A stretch of 64,000 bases of DNA from Marivita sp030148515 (GTDB taxonomy: Bacteria > Pseudomonadota > Alphaproteobacteria > Rhodobacterales > Rhodobacteraceae), in NCBI RefSeq assembly GCF_048006345.1, contig NZ_CP180351.1, positions 2,542,001 to 2,606,000 of the forward strand, written 5' to 3'. Made by a program: the position numbers and the translations under genes. The notes under the pieces were generated by a model. The model ran no database searches and had not been told where the DNA came from. It worked only from the letters and a program-made list of their open reading frames with translations. Below are positions 1-8,384 of the stretch, one piece after another (positions within the stretch are counted from its first letter, which is position 1; each line of letters starts with the position of its first letter).

Positions 1-201
1 CGAATGAGTGATTGCGGACATTCGTCACCAGCGCAGCAATTGCCACAGTGGGCTCTTCGGGAGCCATTGCTGCGTGATCTACGAACGGCTGATTCAGCGC
101 CAGGTGCCTTTCGCCGCGTTCACTATCAACTGGAAAGCTGCGGACGGAGCTGCCGCGATGTGTTCCTTGCCGAACGTCCGGTTCGCCAGATCGTGTAATG
201 C
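1..201. other. Window edge, no supported gene
   Basis: No reading frame here has a convincing start, ribosome binding site or recognisable protein. The stretch around 15-35 (GCGGACATTCGTC) resembles part of the dispersed intergenic repeat seen at 794-850 and 37835-37912, so it is more likely intergenic repeat sequence than coding DNA. Confidence 0.4.
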
Positions 202-756
202 TTAGGTATCAAGCAGTTCCGCGAACTCACGATGCGACTTGAGTGTCACCACCGGAACAGTGGGACCATGCCGATCAATGCCACTTATTATGCGCGGCGC
301 CATCCGGGTCTCGAATGTCCAGATGAAGGTCAGGAACTCGCGGTCAGGCAACTGCTCAGGGCATCCTTCGGCCATGTCGATCCGAACCTTGCCGTAGTTT
401 CCAAAAACTCGTCGTGCAATGCCGCTCAATGCGACTTTTCGAGGAACTCGAACCCAAATCAAAAGATCGGCGCGAGGGAGACGCAAATCGAATGTGGATA
501 CAGTCGTGCCATCCATGACCCACCGATCTTTTCTTACCAACTGGGTGACAATTTGGCGCTGCTCTTCGCGGTCGCGGACCTGCCAACCGGGCAGCCAGCG
601 GACGTCTCGGTCGTAAGAGAGATATTCTAGGCCGAATTGTTCCGATATCTTTAGTGAAAGAGTGCTCTTTCCGCCTCCCGAACACCCCACGACGAGAACA
701 CGTTTCGCCGTTCGTAGTACTCCTGCGGCCTGAGGTATTGATATATTCATCGGCAT
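202..756 (-). CDS. P-loop NTPase, topology-modulation/FlaR-like kinase
   Basis: The product is a small cytoplasmic P-loop kinase-like protein of about 184 residues. A Walker A motif GCSGGGKST lies about 25 residues from the start, followed by the pattern typical of adenylate-kinase-like 'DNA topology modulation' proteins (a WxxxDR-type segment, DGT, and a RADLLIWVRVPR core strand). The physiological substrate of this family is not established and I do not infer one. Starts are possible at GTG 783, ATG 756 and ATG 750; none has a strong Shine-Dalgarno, and I chose 756 because it leaves a short N-terminus before the P-loop. It stands alone, transcribed away from the recombinase gene. Confidence 0.75.
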   Translation of the reverse strand: MPMNISIPQAAGVLRTAKRVLVVGCSGGGKSTLSLKISEQFGLEYLSYDRDVRWLPGWQVRDREEQRQIVTQLVRKDRWVMDGTTVSTFDLRLPRADLLIWVRVPRKVALSGIARRVFGNYGKVRIDMAEGCPEQLPDREFLTFIWTFETRMAPRIISGIDRHGPTVPVVTLKSHREFAELLDT

Positions 757-793
757 GTCAGCGCGCCTGTTCCAGAACGACACCGTTTGCTTT

Positions 794-850
794 AACGGCC
801 ATTCGCGCAGGATGCAGCATCATTCACTCTGGGCTCAAACCGGACCTCGG
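794..850. repeat. Dispersed intergenic repeat, copy A
   Basis: The stretch CCATTCGCGCAGGATGCAGC followed by a CTGGGCTCAAACCGGA block matches, with substitutions, the reverse complement of 37862-37912 in this window. It lies upstream of the recombinase gene. This kind of decayed intergenic repeat is common in Roseobacter-clade genomes as far as I recall; its function is unknown. Confidence 0.45.
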
Positions 851-935
851 AGGCGGTGCCGAAACTTATGATATGCTGGTTTGGTCAACGTCGGGTTGTC
901 GTTGTGGGAGGGCGTGGCGGATCGGAGGACCAGTC

Positions 936-1568
936 ATGCAAACACCAAACCTACCTGCCATTCGCGCGCTTCGCCCCGCTTGGAACAAGGGGCGCATCGT
1001 CGGTCAGAAGCGACCCCTCAAACCGAAACACGTCTGGGCGATTAGGGTACGACTTGAACTGGCCGAGAACTATCGAGACTTGGCGCTCTTCAACTTGGCC
1101 ATCGACAGCAAACTGCGCGGCTGCGATCTGGTCAAAATGAAGGTCGTCGATGTCATGGCGTCAGGCCAGATCAAGGAGCGCGCATCGGTTCTGCAGAGCA
1201 AAACGCAGAAACCTGTACGCTTCGAAATCTCGGAAGGTACGCGGGCCTCATTGGAAAAGTGGATGCAAGAACCGCTGATGGTTGGTTCTGAATACCTTTG
1301 GCCCGGCCGATTCCATGAACGCCTACACATATCGACCCGCCAATATGCACGAATTGTCCGAGACTGGGTCACATCGATAGGATTGGAAGCAAGCGCCTAC
1401 GGCACGCACTCGATGCGTCGGACCAAGGTGACGCAAATCTACAAAAAGACAGGCAATCTGCGTGCCGTTCAGCTCCTATTGGGCCACACCAAGATGGATA
1501 GCACGGTCAGATACCTCGGCGTCGAACTTGAGGATGCTCTTGCGATTGCAGAGGCCATTGAAATCTAA
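936..1568 (+). CDS. Tyrosine recombinase/integrase, short form
   Basis: This is a site-specific recombinase of about 210 residues, essentially a catalytic domain with a short N-terminal part. The catalytic set is visible: an arginine in SKLRGCDLVKMKV, the HSMRRTK box (H-x-x-R), LLGHTKMDST (second H) and the tyrosine nucleophile in TVRYLGV. ATG 936 was chosen over the longer upstream frame because GGAGG lies just before it at 924-928 and the upstream part overlaps the divergent kinase gene. A recombinase this short, without a core-binding SAM-like domain, resembles orphan integrases in alphaproteobacteria. No att sites or cargo could be delimited. Confidence 0.85.
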   Translation: MQTPNLPAIRALRPAWNKGRIVGQKRPLKPKHVWAIRVRLELAENYRDLALFNLAIDSKLRGCDLVKMKVVDVMASGQIKERASVLQSKTQKPVRFEISEGTRASLEKWMQEPLMVGSEYLWPGRFHERLHISTRQYARIVRDWVTSIGLEASAYGTHSMRRTKVTQIYKKTGNLRAVQLLLGHTKMDSTVRYLGVELEDALAIAEAIEI

Positions 1569-1873
1569 GAAATAGGGCCGTCTTCACGGACGGCCCAGAG
1601 CTGCCCTTTGGTAGGCTCCAAGAAGGTTGCACTGCTTCGGTCGAAGCAGTCATTCGCTGCAAGTGCAAAGTCCAAGGTCGGTCCAGCGACGCAGTGCACA
1701 AGATGGTGTTCGGACAAATCCGTTTTCGGCCAGGAGTTGACTACCAAGCAACTTAGGTTCTCATCAGCGTGCGCGAGGAAACCGATGAACTGGAAAACAA
1801 TTGCATCTTTGGAAGCTGACCGAATCTGGAAATCAGAAGCGCGGTGATCTTCTTGATATATTATTGTTGACAA
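1565..1873 (-). CDS. Hypothetical protein, about 102 aa
   Basis: An open frame of 102 residues overlaps the end of the recombinase gene by four bases in convergent orientation. It begins with TTG and has only a weak GAAG-type ribosome binding site. Its composition (hydrophobic core around VFQFIGFL, acidic and polar flanks) looks protein-like, and I have the impression of seeing a similar protein next to short integrases in other Roseobacters, but I cannot verify that. No domain is recognised. Confidence 0.35.
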   Translation of the reverse strand: MSTIIYQEDHRASDFQIRSASKDAIVFQFIGFLAHADENLSCLVVNSWPKTDLSEHHLVHCVAGPTLDFALAANDCFDRSSATFLEPTKGQLWAVREDGPIS

Positions 1874-1927
1874 TCTTCAATGTGCCATCAACGATGTTCA
1901 GGAATAGACGCCATAGTCAGGTGGATC

Positions 1928-2611
1928 GTGATTTCTTCACCCTTGAAGCGAGAAACCATGAGTGCTCAGATCGCCGCCTTGCTGCGTCGCGCGATCCTGA
2001 CGGGAGAGTTGGAACCCGGGGCGCAACTGGTGGAGAGTGCGTTGGCGATCAGCCTTGGTGCCAGCCGTGGCCCGCTGCGCGAAGCAATGCGGCAGCTCGT
2101 CGACGAAGGTTTGCTGGTCAGCGTTCCCTATACCGGGACCCGTGTGGTCGATATCTCGATTCAGGACATCAACGACATCTATGCCATGCGTACATGTCTC
2201 GAACAGTTTGCGTTCCAGCAGATCTGGGAGCAGCGCGACGAGGCATTTAAGGCGGAGCTGCTCCTGAGGAACGAGGCGTTAAAAGCCGCGATCGACCAAG
2301 CGGATGATGTCGGCTCTATCGAGGCGGAGCTTGATCTGCATGGACTTGCCTATGAGTTGGCGGGCAATCGCATTCTGCTCAATTCCTGGATCAGCCTGCG
2401 CGGCCACCTTCAGATGTATTGGGCCTCCCATCATCGCGCTCATGGGATGCGTGGCCCGAAACGTGAAAGTCACGACGACTACGTTCGACATGCTTTGGGT
2501 CCCAGCCTCCAGGCGATGCAGGACGAACTCCGCGATCACATGCGCCGAGGGCTGGAAACCACCAAGGCCTTTGTCGAAGCCCGAACGCAAACGAAGGCAG
2601 AAGACTCATAA
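1928..2611 (+). CDS. GntR/FadR-family transcriptional regulator
   Basis: The N-terminus holds a GntR winged helix-turn-helix (IAALLRRAILTGELEPGAQL, then SRGPLREAMRQL as recognition helix). The C-terminal part is an all-helical FCD ligand domain with the expected scattered Asp/Arg/His ligands. FCD regulators usually sense small organic acids or amino-acid-derived metabolites. The gene sits 24 bases upstream of the ABC transporter operon in the same direction, so it probably regulates uptake and processing of that substrate. GTG 1928 is preferred because SPLKRE belongs to the usual start of the DNA-binding domain and AGGTGG lies just upstream; ATG 1958 and ATG 1880 are alternatives. Confidence 0.9.
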   Translation: MISSPLKRETMSAQIAALLRRAILTGELEPGAQLVESALAISLGASRGPLREAMRQLVDEGLLVSVPYTGTRVVDISIQDINDIYAMRTCLEQFAFQQIWEQRDEAFKAELLLRNEALKAAIDQADDVGSIEAELDLHGLAYELAGNRILLNSWISLRGHLQMYWASHHRAHGMRGPKRESHDDYVRHALGPSLQAMQDELRDHMRRGLETTKAFVEARTQTKAEDS

Positions 2612-2635
2612 CCTCAGTCAAACAAGGAGTGGAAG

Positions 2636-3460
2636 ATGAACAGACGTGACGTATTGGCAGCGACCCTGGCGGTCGCGATGATCGGTGCGGGGACTAGCGC
2701 ACTTGCTCAAGGCACCATGGACAAGGTCAAGGAAAGCGGCGTGTTGCGCGTCGGCGTGACTCAGGCGCCGCCCTGGTATTCCAAGGACATTGTCAGCGGG
2801 GAATGGACAGGCGGCCTGGGAGTGTCCATGGGCAAGGCCATGGCGGAAACCCTTGGCGTGACCTTCGAGCCGGTCGAAGTTACATGGGGCACAGCGGTTG
2901 CGGCTCTTCAGGCGGATCGGATCGATCTGATGTACGTCCTTGATGCAACAGCCGAACGCAAGGAAGCCGTGAACTTCCCGGAAACGCCCTTGCTGTACTA
3001 TTCCCTTGCTGTATTGGCCCGCGACGATCTCGAAATCTCTGACTGGAGCGACCTGAATACTGCCGAGATCAGCATTTCGGTGCCGCAGGCGACCAGCATG
3101 GATGCGTTCCTCACCGAAAACGTCCCAGATGCCGACATTCAGCGTTTCCCTGGAAATGCTGAGGCCATTGCAGCCTTTCAGGCTGGTCGCGTCGATGCGG
3201 TGACGCTGTTCCATCCGCCCCTGATTGCAGCAAGACAGAAGCTGGGGTCCGGCCAGATCGTCGTACCGAAGCCGGTCGAATCTCGCCCGTCTTCAGTGGC
3301 GGTTCGTAAAGAGGATGACACCGCATTCCTTGATTGGGTGAACGAGCAGATCGACGGCTATTACCAGTCCGGCCAGACGCAGCAATGGTACGAAGAGTTC
3401 CTGAGCGATTTCGGCCTCGATCCGGCAGCGGTGCCGCCGATCATGCGCGAACGCCTCTGA
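2636..3460 (+). CDS. ABC transporter substrate-binding protein (polar amino acid type)
   Basis: This is a periplasmic binding protein of 274 residues. A signal peptide is clear (MNRRDVLAATLAVAMIG, cleavage after ALAQ). The mature part starts with VKESGVLRVGVTQAPPWY, the classic family-3 solute-binding pattern, and has the second-lobe hallmark FPGNAEAIAAFQAGRVDAV. AAGGAG precedes the ATG. The substrate is probably an amino acid or amino-acid-like compound, judging from the family, the paired permeases and the downstream aminotransferase-like gene; the exact ligand cannot be read from sequence. Confidence 0.9.
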   Translation: MNRRDVLAATLAVAMIGAGTSALAQGTMDKVKESGVLRVGVTQAPPWYSKDIVSGEWTGGLGVSMGKAMAETLGVTFEPVEVTWGTAVAALQADRIDLMYVLDATAERKEAVNFPETPLLYYSLAVLARDDLEISDWSDLNTAEISISVPQATSMDAFLTENVPDADIQRFPGNAEAIAAFQAGRVDAVTLFHPPLIAARQKLGSGQIVVPKPVESRPSSVAVRKEDDTAFLDWVNEQIDGYYQSGQTQQWYEEFLSDFGLDPAAVPPIMRERL

Positions 3461-3484
3461 TCCTCGCGGCAGGGCGAATACCGG

Positions 3485-4162
3485 ATGTACGAATGGGACT
3501 TCACCGCTGTTCTGGCGAATGCAGATCTGCTGTGGCAGGGGCTTCTCGGGACATTGGCGATCACGGGCACGGCCCTTGCCTTCGGCGTGCCGCTGGGTTT
3601 GATCCTTGCACTGTCCCGACTGTCGCCAAATCGCTGGCTTGCTTGGCCCGCGGGCTTTGTGATCGAGTTCTTTCGAACCACGCCCCCACTTGTGCAGTTG
3701 TTCTGGTTCTTTTTCGCCCTGCCGATCCTGATCGACATTCAGATGACGCCCTACCTTGCGGCCGCCATCACATTTTCTATCCAGTCCTCGGCATTCTTTG
3801 CCGAGGTCTTCCGCGCCGGAATCGTCTCGATCGAGCGCGGCCAATGGGAAGCCGGACGCGCGATCGGCATGCAGCGGTCCCAGGTGATGCGGCGCATCAT
3901 CCTGCCGCAAGCGGTGAAACGCATGATCCCAGCCTTTACTGAACGCGCCATCGAACTGATGAAGACAACCACGCTCGTGGCGACCGTCTCTTATGCCGAC
4001 CTGCTCTATCAGGCCAACGAACTGGCGCAAAAGACCTTTCGCCCCATCGAGATCTTCACCGTGACAGCCCTGATCTATTTCGTCGTCATCTTCGGTTTAA
4101 GCCTCTGCGTGCAAGCGCTGGAACGCCGTCTGGCCGTCAGCGGCGACAGCACGGTGCGCTGA
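3485..4162 (+). CDS. Amino acid ABC transporter permease
   Basis: A 225-residue inner-membrane permease of the HisM/GlnP type with about five transmembrane helices. The family motif EFFRTTPPLVQLFWF lies about 60 residues in, and the cytoplasmic EAA loop that contacts the ATPase is QWEAGRAIGMQRSQVMRRI. It is followed one base later by a paralogous permease, so the pair should form a heterodimeric channel. Confidence 0.9.
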   Translation: MYEWDFTAVLANADLLWQGLLGTLAITGTALAFGVPLGLILALSRLSPNRWLAWPAGFVIEFFRTTPPLVQLFWFFFALPILIDIQMTPYLAAAITFSIQSSAFFAEVFRAGIVSIERGQWEAGRAIGMQRSQVMRRIILPQAVKRMIPAFTERAIELMKTTTLVATVSYADLLYQANELAQKTFRPIEIFTVTALIYFVVIFGLSLCVQALERRLAVSGDSTVR

Positions 4163-4163
4163 T

Positions 4164-4829
4164 ATGGAGTATGTTTGGGATTTCGGATCGGTCTATGAAT
4201 ACCGCGCGGCTCTATATGTCGGGCTGATCAACACCCTGCGAATTTTTTCGATCTGCTTGGTTGCAGGTCTATCGCTGGGACTTGCCATCGGCCTTGCCCG
4301 ATATTCCGAGCGCCGTTGGTTGCGCTGGCCTTCTGCATGCTTCATCGAATTCTTCCGGAACACGCCTGTTCTTGTCCAGATTTTCTGGTTCTATTTCGCC
4401 TTTCCAATCCTCGCTCCGTTCGACATCTCCGCGCTTGCGGCGGCAGCTTTGGGCATCACTTTGAATTCGGCCGCCTTTTCGGCCGAGATCTTTCGCGGCG
4501 GCATTCAATCCATCGACCCCGGACAATGGGAAGCGGGCCGCGCCATCGGGATGCGATACCATGAGACCATGCGGCGGATCATCCTGCCTCAGGCAGTAAG
4601 GCGCATGCTCCCGGCCCTGACGAACCGCGGCATCGAGATTTTCAAGATGACCACCCTCGCCTCCGCCATTGCCTACGCAGACCTTCTGCATCAAGCGCGG
4701 TTGATTGCGTCGGTGAACTTCAATCCGATCGAGGCATATACGGTGGTCGCGGTGGCGTTCTTTGTCATCCTGTACCCTATCGTGCGGGTCACTTACGTGC
4801 TCGAACGGCGCATGGCGAAAGGAGACTGA
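4164..4829 (+). CDS. Amino acid ABC transporter permease, second subunit
   Basis: A 221-residue permease paralogous to the upstream gene, with the same motif order: EFFRNTPVLVQIFWF and the EAA loop QWEAGRAIGMRYHETMRRI. One base separates it from the first permease, consistent with translational coupling. It should pair with the first permease around the shared ATPase dimer. Confidence 0.9.
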   Translation: MEYVWDFGSVYEYRAALYVGLINTLRIFSICLVAGLSLGLAIGLARYSERRWLRWPSACFIEFFRNTPVLVQIFWFYFAFPILAPFDISALAAAALGITLNSAAFSAEIFRGGIQSIDPGQWEAGRAIGMRYHETMRRIILPQAVRRMLPALTNRGIEIFKMTTLASAIAYADLLHQARLIASVNFNPIEAYTVVAVAFFVILYPIVRVTYVLERRMAKGD

Positions 4830-4832
4830 GCC

Positions 4833-5609
4833 TTGTCTGAAGACCCCATCCTGACTATTCGCGGCCTGCACAAATCCTTTGGGGGCAACCATGTGCTGCG
4901 TGGCATCGACCTTGACGTCAACAAGGGCGATTGCATTGCGATCCTCGGCGCGTCTGGGTCTGGCAAAAGTACGTTTCTGCGGTGCCTGAACTTCATGGAA
5001 ATCCCCAGCGAGGGTGAGGTCACCTATGCAGGCAAGACCATTGGCACGGCGCGCCCCGGCAAGCCCCGGTACTATTCTGAGGGGGAACTGACCAAGGTTC
5101 GCCAGAAGGTCGGGATGGTGTTCCAGCAATTCAACCTGTTCCCGCACATGACCGTTCTGGGAAACGTGACCGAGGGGCTGCGCACGGTTCAAGGCAAAGA
5201 CAAGTCCAGCGCGGAAAAGCTGGGCCTCGATGAACTTGCCCGTGTCGGCCTTGAGGAGAAGGCGCAGGAATACCCATCGCGCCTGTCCGGCGGTCAAAAG
5301 CAGCGCGTGGCCATCGCCCGCGCCCTTGCTCTTGCGCCGGACGTGATGCTCTTTGATGAACCGACTTCGGCGCTTGACCCCGAACTGGTTGCGGAAGTCC
5401 TGAACGTGATCCGCGGCATTGCGGATGAAGGGCGCACGATGCTCTTGGTGACGCATGAACTGGGCTTCGCCTATCACGTCGCAAATCGTGTGATCTTCAT
5501 GGCCGACGGCGTCATTCAGGAGGAAGGACCGCCGGAGCAGATCCTCAAAAAGCCGCAGAACCCCAGCACGCAGGCGTTTCTCGCGCGTCACAAGCAATTC
5601 GAATTCTAA
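4833..5609 (+). CDS. Amino acid ABC transporter ATP-binding protein
   Basis: The ATPase subunit (258 residues) of the GlnQ/HisP type. It shows Walker A GASGSGKST, Q-loop FQQFNLFPHMTV, signature LSGGQKQRVAIARAL, Walker B VMLFDEPTSALDPE and the H-loop LLVTHEL. An insertion after the Walker A region (AGKTIGTARPGKPRYYSEGE) is typical of several Roseobacter members. It begins with TTG at 4833 with GGAG eight bases upstream and lies three bases after the second permease. Confidence 0.9.
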   Translation: MSEDPILTIRGLHKSFGGNHVLRGIDLDVNKGDCIAILGASGSGKSTFLRCLNFMEIPSEGEVTYAGKTIGTARPGKPRYYSEGELTKVRQKVGMVFQQFNLFPHMTVLGNVTEGLRTVQGKDKSSAEKLGLDELARVGLEEKAQEYPSRLSGGQKQRVAIARALALAPDVMLFDEPTSALDPELVAEVLNVIRGIADEGRTMLLVTHELGFAYHVANRVIFMADGVIQEEGPPEQILKKPQNPSTQAFLARHKQFEF

Positions 5610-5623
5610 CGCAGGACCCTGCC

Positions 5624-6538
5624 ATGACAGATGCCACGCAAACCAGCGCTCAAAGCTACGCGCCGGATCCCCGGAATGACTGTGTCGAGGTTTACGTCAA
5701 CGGCGCATTCTTCCCCCGCGACAAAGCCATGGTGCCTGTCTTTGACAGCGGATTTGTCCTCGGGGATGGCGTATGGGAGGGGCTGCGCCTTGTCAAAGGC
5801 CGCCTTCTGGCCGTCGATGAACATATGGCCCGGCTTTACGAAGGGGCCAATTCCATTCAGCTCGACATCGGCATGGATCGCCAAGAACTTGTCGAGGAAA
5901 TCTGGAAGACCCTGCGCCATAATGGAATGGAAGACGGGGTGCATATCCGGCTGATGATCTCGCGCGGGGTCAAGTCGACGCCCAATCAGGATCCGCGCTT
6001 CATCACCGGCAAGGCCACCATCGTAATCGTGGCCGAATACAAACAGCCCAACGCGGTGCTCAAGGCACGGGGGCTCAAGCTGATGACTTCGACCGTTCGC
6101 TGCTCGACACCCGATGTATTTGATCTGCGGCTCAACTCGCATTCCCGACTGAACTTCATCCAGGCGTTGATCCAGGCGATCAACATGGGGGCGGACGAAG
6201 CTCTGATGCTGGATGATCGCGGCTTTGTCGCAAGCTGCAACTCGACCAACTTCTTCATCATCCGCGGAGAGGAACTCTGGACCTCGACCGGGGCCACCTG
6301 CTTCAACGGGATCACCCGCGCCAAGGTCATCGCGCTATGGCAGGACACAGGCAAGACCGTGCGCGAAAAGGACTACACACTGGCCGAGTCCTATGCCGCG
6401 GACGAGGCTTTCGTAACCGGAACTTTGGGCGGGATCACTCCGGTAACCATGATCGACGGGCGCAAGGTCGGAGCCGGAAATCCCGGCCCGGTGACGTCCT
6501 CTATTGCGGAACTCTATAGGGCATATGTTGGTGATTGA
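5624..6538 (+). CDS. Aminotransferase class IV-like protein, PLP lysine apparently lost
   Basis: A 304-residue fold-type IV PLP-enzyme homologue (BCAT/D-amino-acid transaminase/ADC lyase superfamily). Recognisable blocks are FDSGFVLGDGVWEGLR, GADEALMLDDRGFVASCNST, and the cofactor phosphate region TCFNGITRAKV. The region that normally carries the Schiff-base lysine reads FDLRLNSHSRLNFIQ, with no lysine between the LKLMTST segment and ITRAK. Either the protein is not a transaminase or it uses another residue. As the last gene of the ABC operon (14 bases after the ATPase) it probably acts on the imported compound. The start ATG 5624 follows a GCAGGA sequence. Confidence 0.85.
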   Translation: MTDATQTSAQSYAPDPRNDCVEVYVNGAFFPRDKAMVPVFDSGFVLGDGVWEGLRLVKGRLLAVDEHMARLYEGANSIQLDIGMDRQELVEEIWKTLRHNGMEDGVHIRLMISRGVKSTPNQDPRFITGKATIVIVAEYKQPNAVLKARGLKLMTSTVRCSTPDVFDLRLNSHSRLNFIQALIQAINMGADEALMLDDRGFVASCNSTNFFIIRGEELWTSTGATCFNGITRAKVIALWQDTGKTVREKDYTLAESYAADEAFVTGTLGGITPVTMIDGRKVGAGNPGPVTSSIAELYRAYVGD

Positions 6539-6732
6539 CCGGCAGCGTTTCCATTAAGGCACATGAACTACAATCACTTACGCTTAATGTGTTTCCAGGT
6601 TATGTTGCGAATGAACACTCGCCCGAAAAACCGTCCAGCAAATGAAGCGCCCCCTTTTGTTGGTTTCGAAGGTCCGCTTCGGCAGCTTCAGAGATTCCTC
6701 GCTGCAGAGCGGCGAAATTACAGAATCCGCCG

Positions 6733-8265
6733 ATTTTGTGGAAAAACAACGTGTTGCTGGCGCAGAAAGTGGTGATCTGCACAGCGAGCGAGCGCCTTTC
6801 TGGTCAGGCTTTTCGCATTTTCTGCGGTGCAGGAAAGATCTTGGCCAGTTTTCGGAGATTCTGGGCGGTGGCGGCGAGCAGGAATTCGTCATTCGCACCG
6901 CATGGTCCACGTAATCGGAGTCGGTTCAGGCCAAGGATCCGCTTGAGGTGGGCGAAGAGCATTTCGACCTTCTTTCGCAGCTTCATCGAGATCACGTATT
7001 GGTCGGTCTTTGCAATGTCGCGGGCGACCTGCCGAGCATCTTCATGTTCCTCGCGGGTGATAGACCGGAAGCCCATGTTCGGGCAGCAGCGCGCCTTTGA
7101 TGGGCAGGCCTGGCAGGTGTGCTTCAAACACCGGTATTTGGCGACGCCCTTGCCGGTCGGGCCGCGATTGGGATCGGAGTAGTTCCGGCGGAACTGCTTC
7201 AGCTCGTGGCCCTCAGGGCAAATGTATTGGTCGTTCTTCGCATCCCATTCAAAGTCGGCGCGGGTCCATGTCCCGTCATTGCGCCCTGACTTGTCGAAGA
7301 CAGGGATGTGCGGAGCAATTTTGCGGTCAACCAACCATCCTAACATCGGCGCGGTACCATAGGCGGTATCCGCGATCAGCCGCTCTGGATGAAGGTCGAA
7401 CTTGGTCTTCACGCGCTCCAGCATGGTCTTGGTCGAACCGACCTCGGCCTGGCGGATTGAGCGCGTGGCCTCAACGTCCACGATGACACCATGGTCGGTG
7501 TCGATCAGGTAGTTGTCGGAATAGCTGAAGAATGCCGGGCCCTTGCGGGCGGCCGTCCATTGGCTGGCCGGGTCGGAATGGGACGTGAACTTGGGCTGCA
7601 CCTCGCTCGCGGCACCGAACGCCGCCTCATCCAGGGTGGCGAGATACTCACGCACAGCGCGGGGCGCGTCGGCCGGATCGACCTGCGCCGGATCCCACTC
7701 TTCCTTCGGCGTCGAGTTCTGCTTGTTGGCATCCGCCTCAATGAGGCTGGCATCAACCGCCATGCGCTGGCCGCTGACCAGGCCCTCATCGATACAGCGG
7801 GAGACCGTCGTCTCGAACAAATGCCGTAGCAGTTCGCTGTCACGGAACCGACCATGTCGGTTCTTCGAAAAGGTCGAATGATCAGGGACACGGTCACTCA
7901 GATCAAGCCGACAAAACCAGCGATATGCCAGGTTCAGATGGACTTCCTCGCAGAGTTGGCGCTCCGACCGGATGCCGAAGCAATAGCCCACCAGCAGCAT
8001 CCTGATAAGGAGTTCAGGGTCGACCGACGGCCGCCCGGTATGGCTGTAGAAATCGGCGAGGTAGCTGCGGATCCCTGACAGATCGACGAACCGATCGATA
8101 GACCGCAACAGGTGGTTCTGCGGGACATGATCCTCGAGCGAGAACTCATAGAACAGCGCCGGTTGCGCCTCCTGCCGCCGTCCCATCATCGCCAATCCTC
8201 CCATCCCCTACAGGAATTGAATCAGCCGACGGCCCTCCGATCAAGGGCGAGTTTTTCAACAGAAT
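6733..8265 (-). mobile_element. IS1182-family insertion sequence, copy 1
   Basis: The 1533-bp element is bounded by imperfect inverted repeats: ATTTTGTGGAAAAAC at 6733-6747 and, inverted, ATTCTGTTGAAAAAC at 8251-8265. It holds one transposase gene read right to left. A near-identical copy lies at 36296-37828, 29,563 bases away in the same orientation. The two copies also share TCCGCCG immediately outside the left end. I see no direct target repeat around this copy. Confidence 0.85.
6804..8189 (-). CDS. IS1182-family transposase (DDE type)
   Basis: About 461 residues, with an N-terminal DUF772-like helical domain (LLIRMLLVGYCFGIRSER) and a DDE catalytic core: first Asp in MAVDASLIEADANK, second in LIADTAYGTAP, Glu in VEMLFAHLKRILGLNRLR. 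A C-terminal CxxC-containing insertion (CLKHTCQACPSKARCCP) is typical of this IS family. ATG 8189 was chosen because GGGAGGA lies six bases upstream; a longer start at 8204 would place that SD inside the gene. It differs from the second copy at one residue (Gln here, Arg there, base 7957). Confidence 0.9.
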   Translation of the reverse strand: MMGRRQEAQPALFYEFSLEDHVPQNHLLRSIDRFVDLSGIRSYLADFYSHTGRPSVDPELLIRMLLVGYCFGIRSERQLCEEVHLNLAYRWFCRLDLSDRVPDHSTFSKNRHGRFRDSELLRHLFETTVSRCIDEGLVSGQRMAVDASLIEADANKQNSTPKEEWDPAQVDPADAPRAVREYLATLDEAAFGAASEVQPKFTSHSDPASQWTAARKGPAFFSYSDNYLIDTDHGVIVDVEATRSIRQAEVGSTKTMLERVKTKFDLHPERLIADTAYGTAPMLGWLVDRKIAPHIPVFDKSGRNDGTWTRADFEWDAKNDQYICPEGHELKQFRRNYSDPNRGPTGKGVAKYRCLKHTCQACPSKARCCPNMGFRSITREEHEDARQVARDIAKTDQYVISMKLRKKVEMLFAHLKRILGLNRLRLRGPCGANDEFLLAATAQNLRKLAKIFPAPQKMRKA

Positions 8266-8384
8266 ACGCCCCCATTGTTCTATCGAGCTGTTCGAAACAA
8301 ACTGCAAACCCGATTGTCCCTCTGCAAAGTTGGCTTGGGTCGGACGCACGCTCATTTGACAGGCCGTCGTTTGGTTCATACCTA

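Noticed and set aside
1608..1847. 79-codon plus-strand frame after the recombinase
   Set aside because: No SD or recognisable content; the opposite-strand frame at 1565-1873 is the more plausible of the two.
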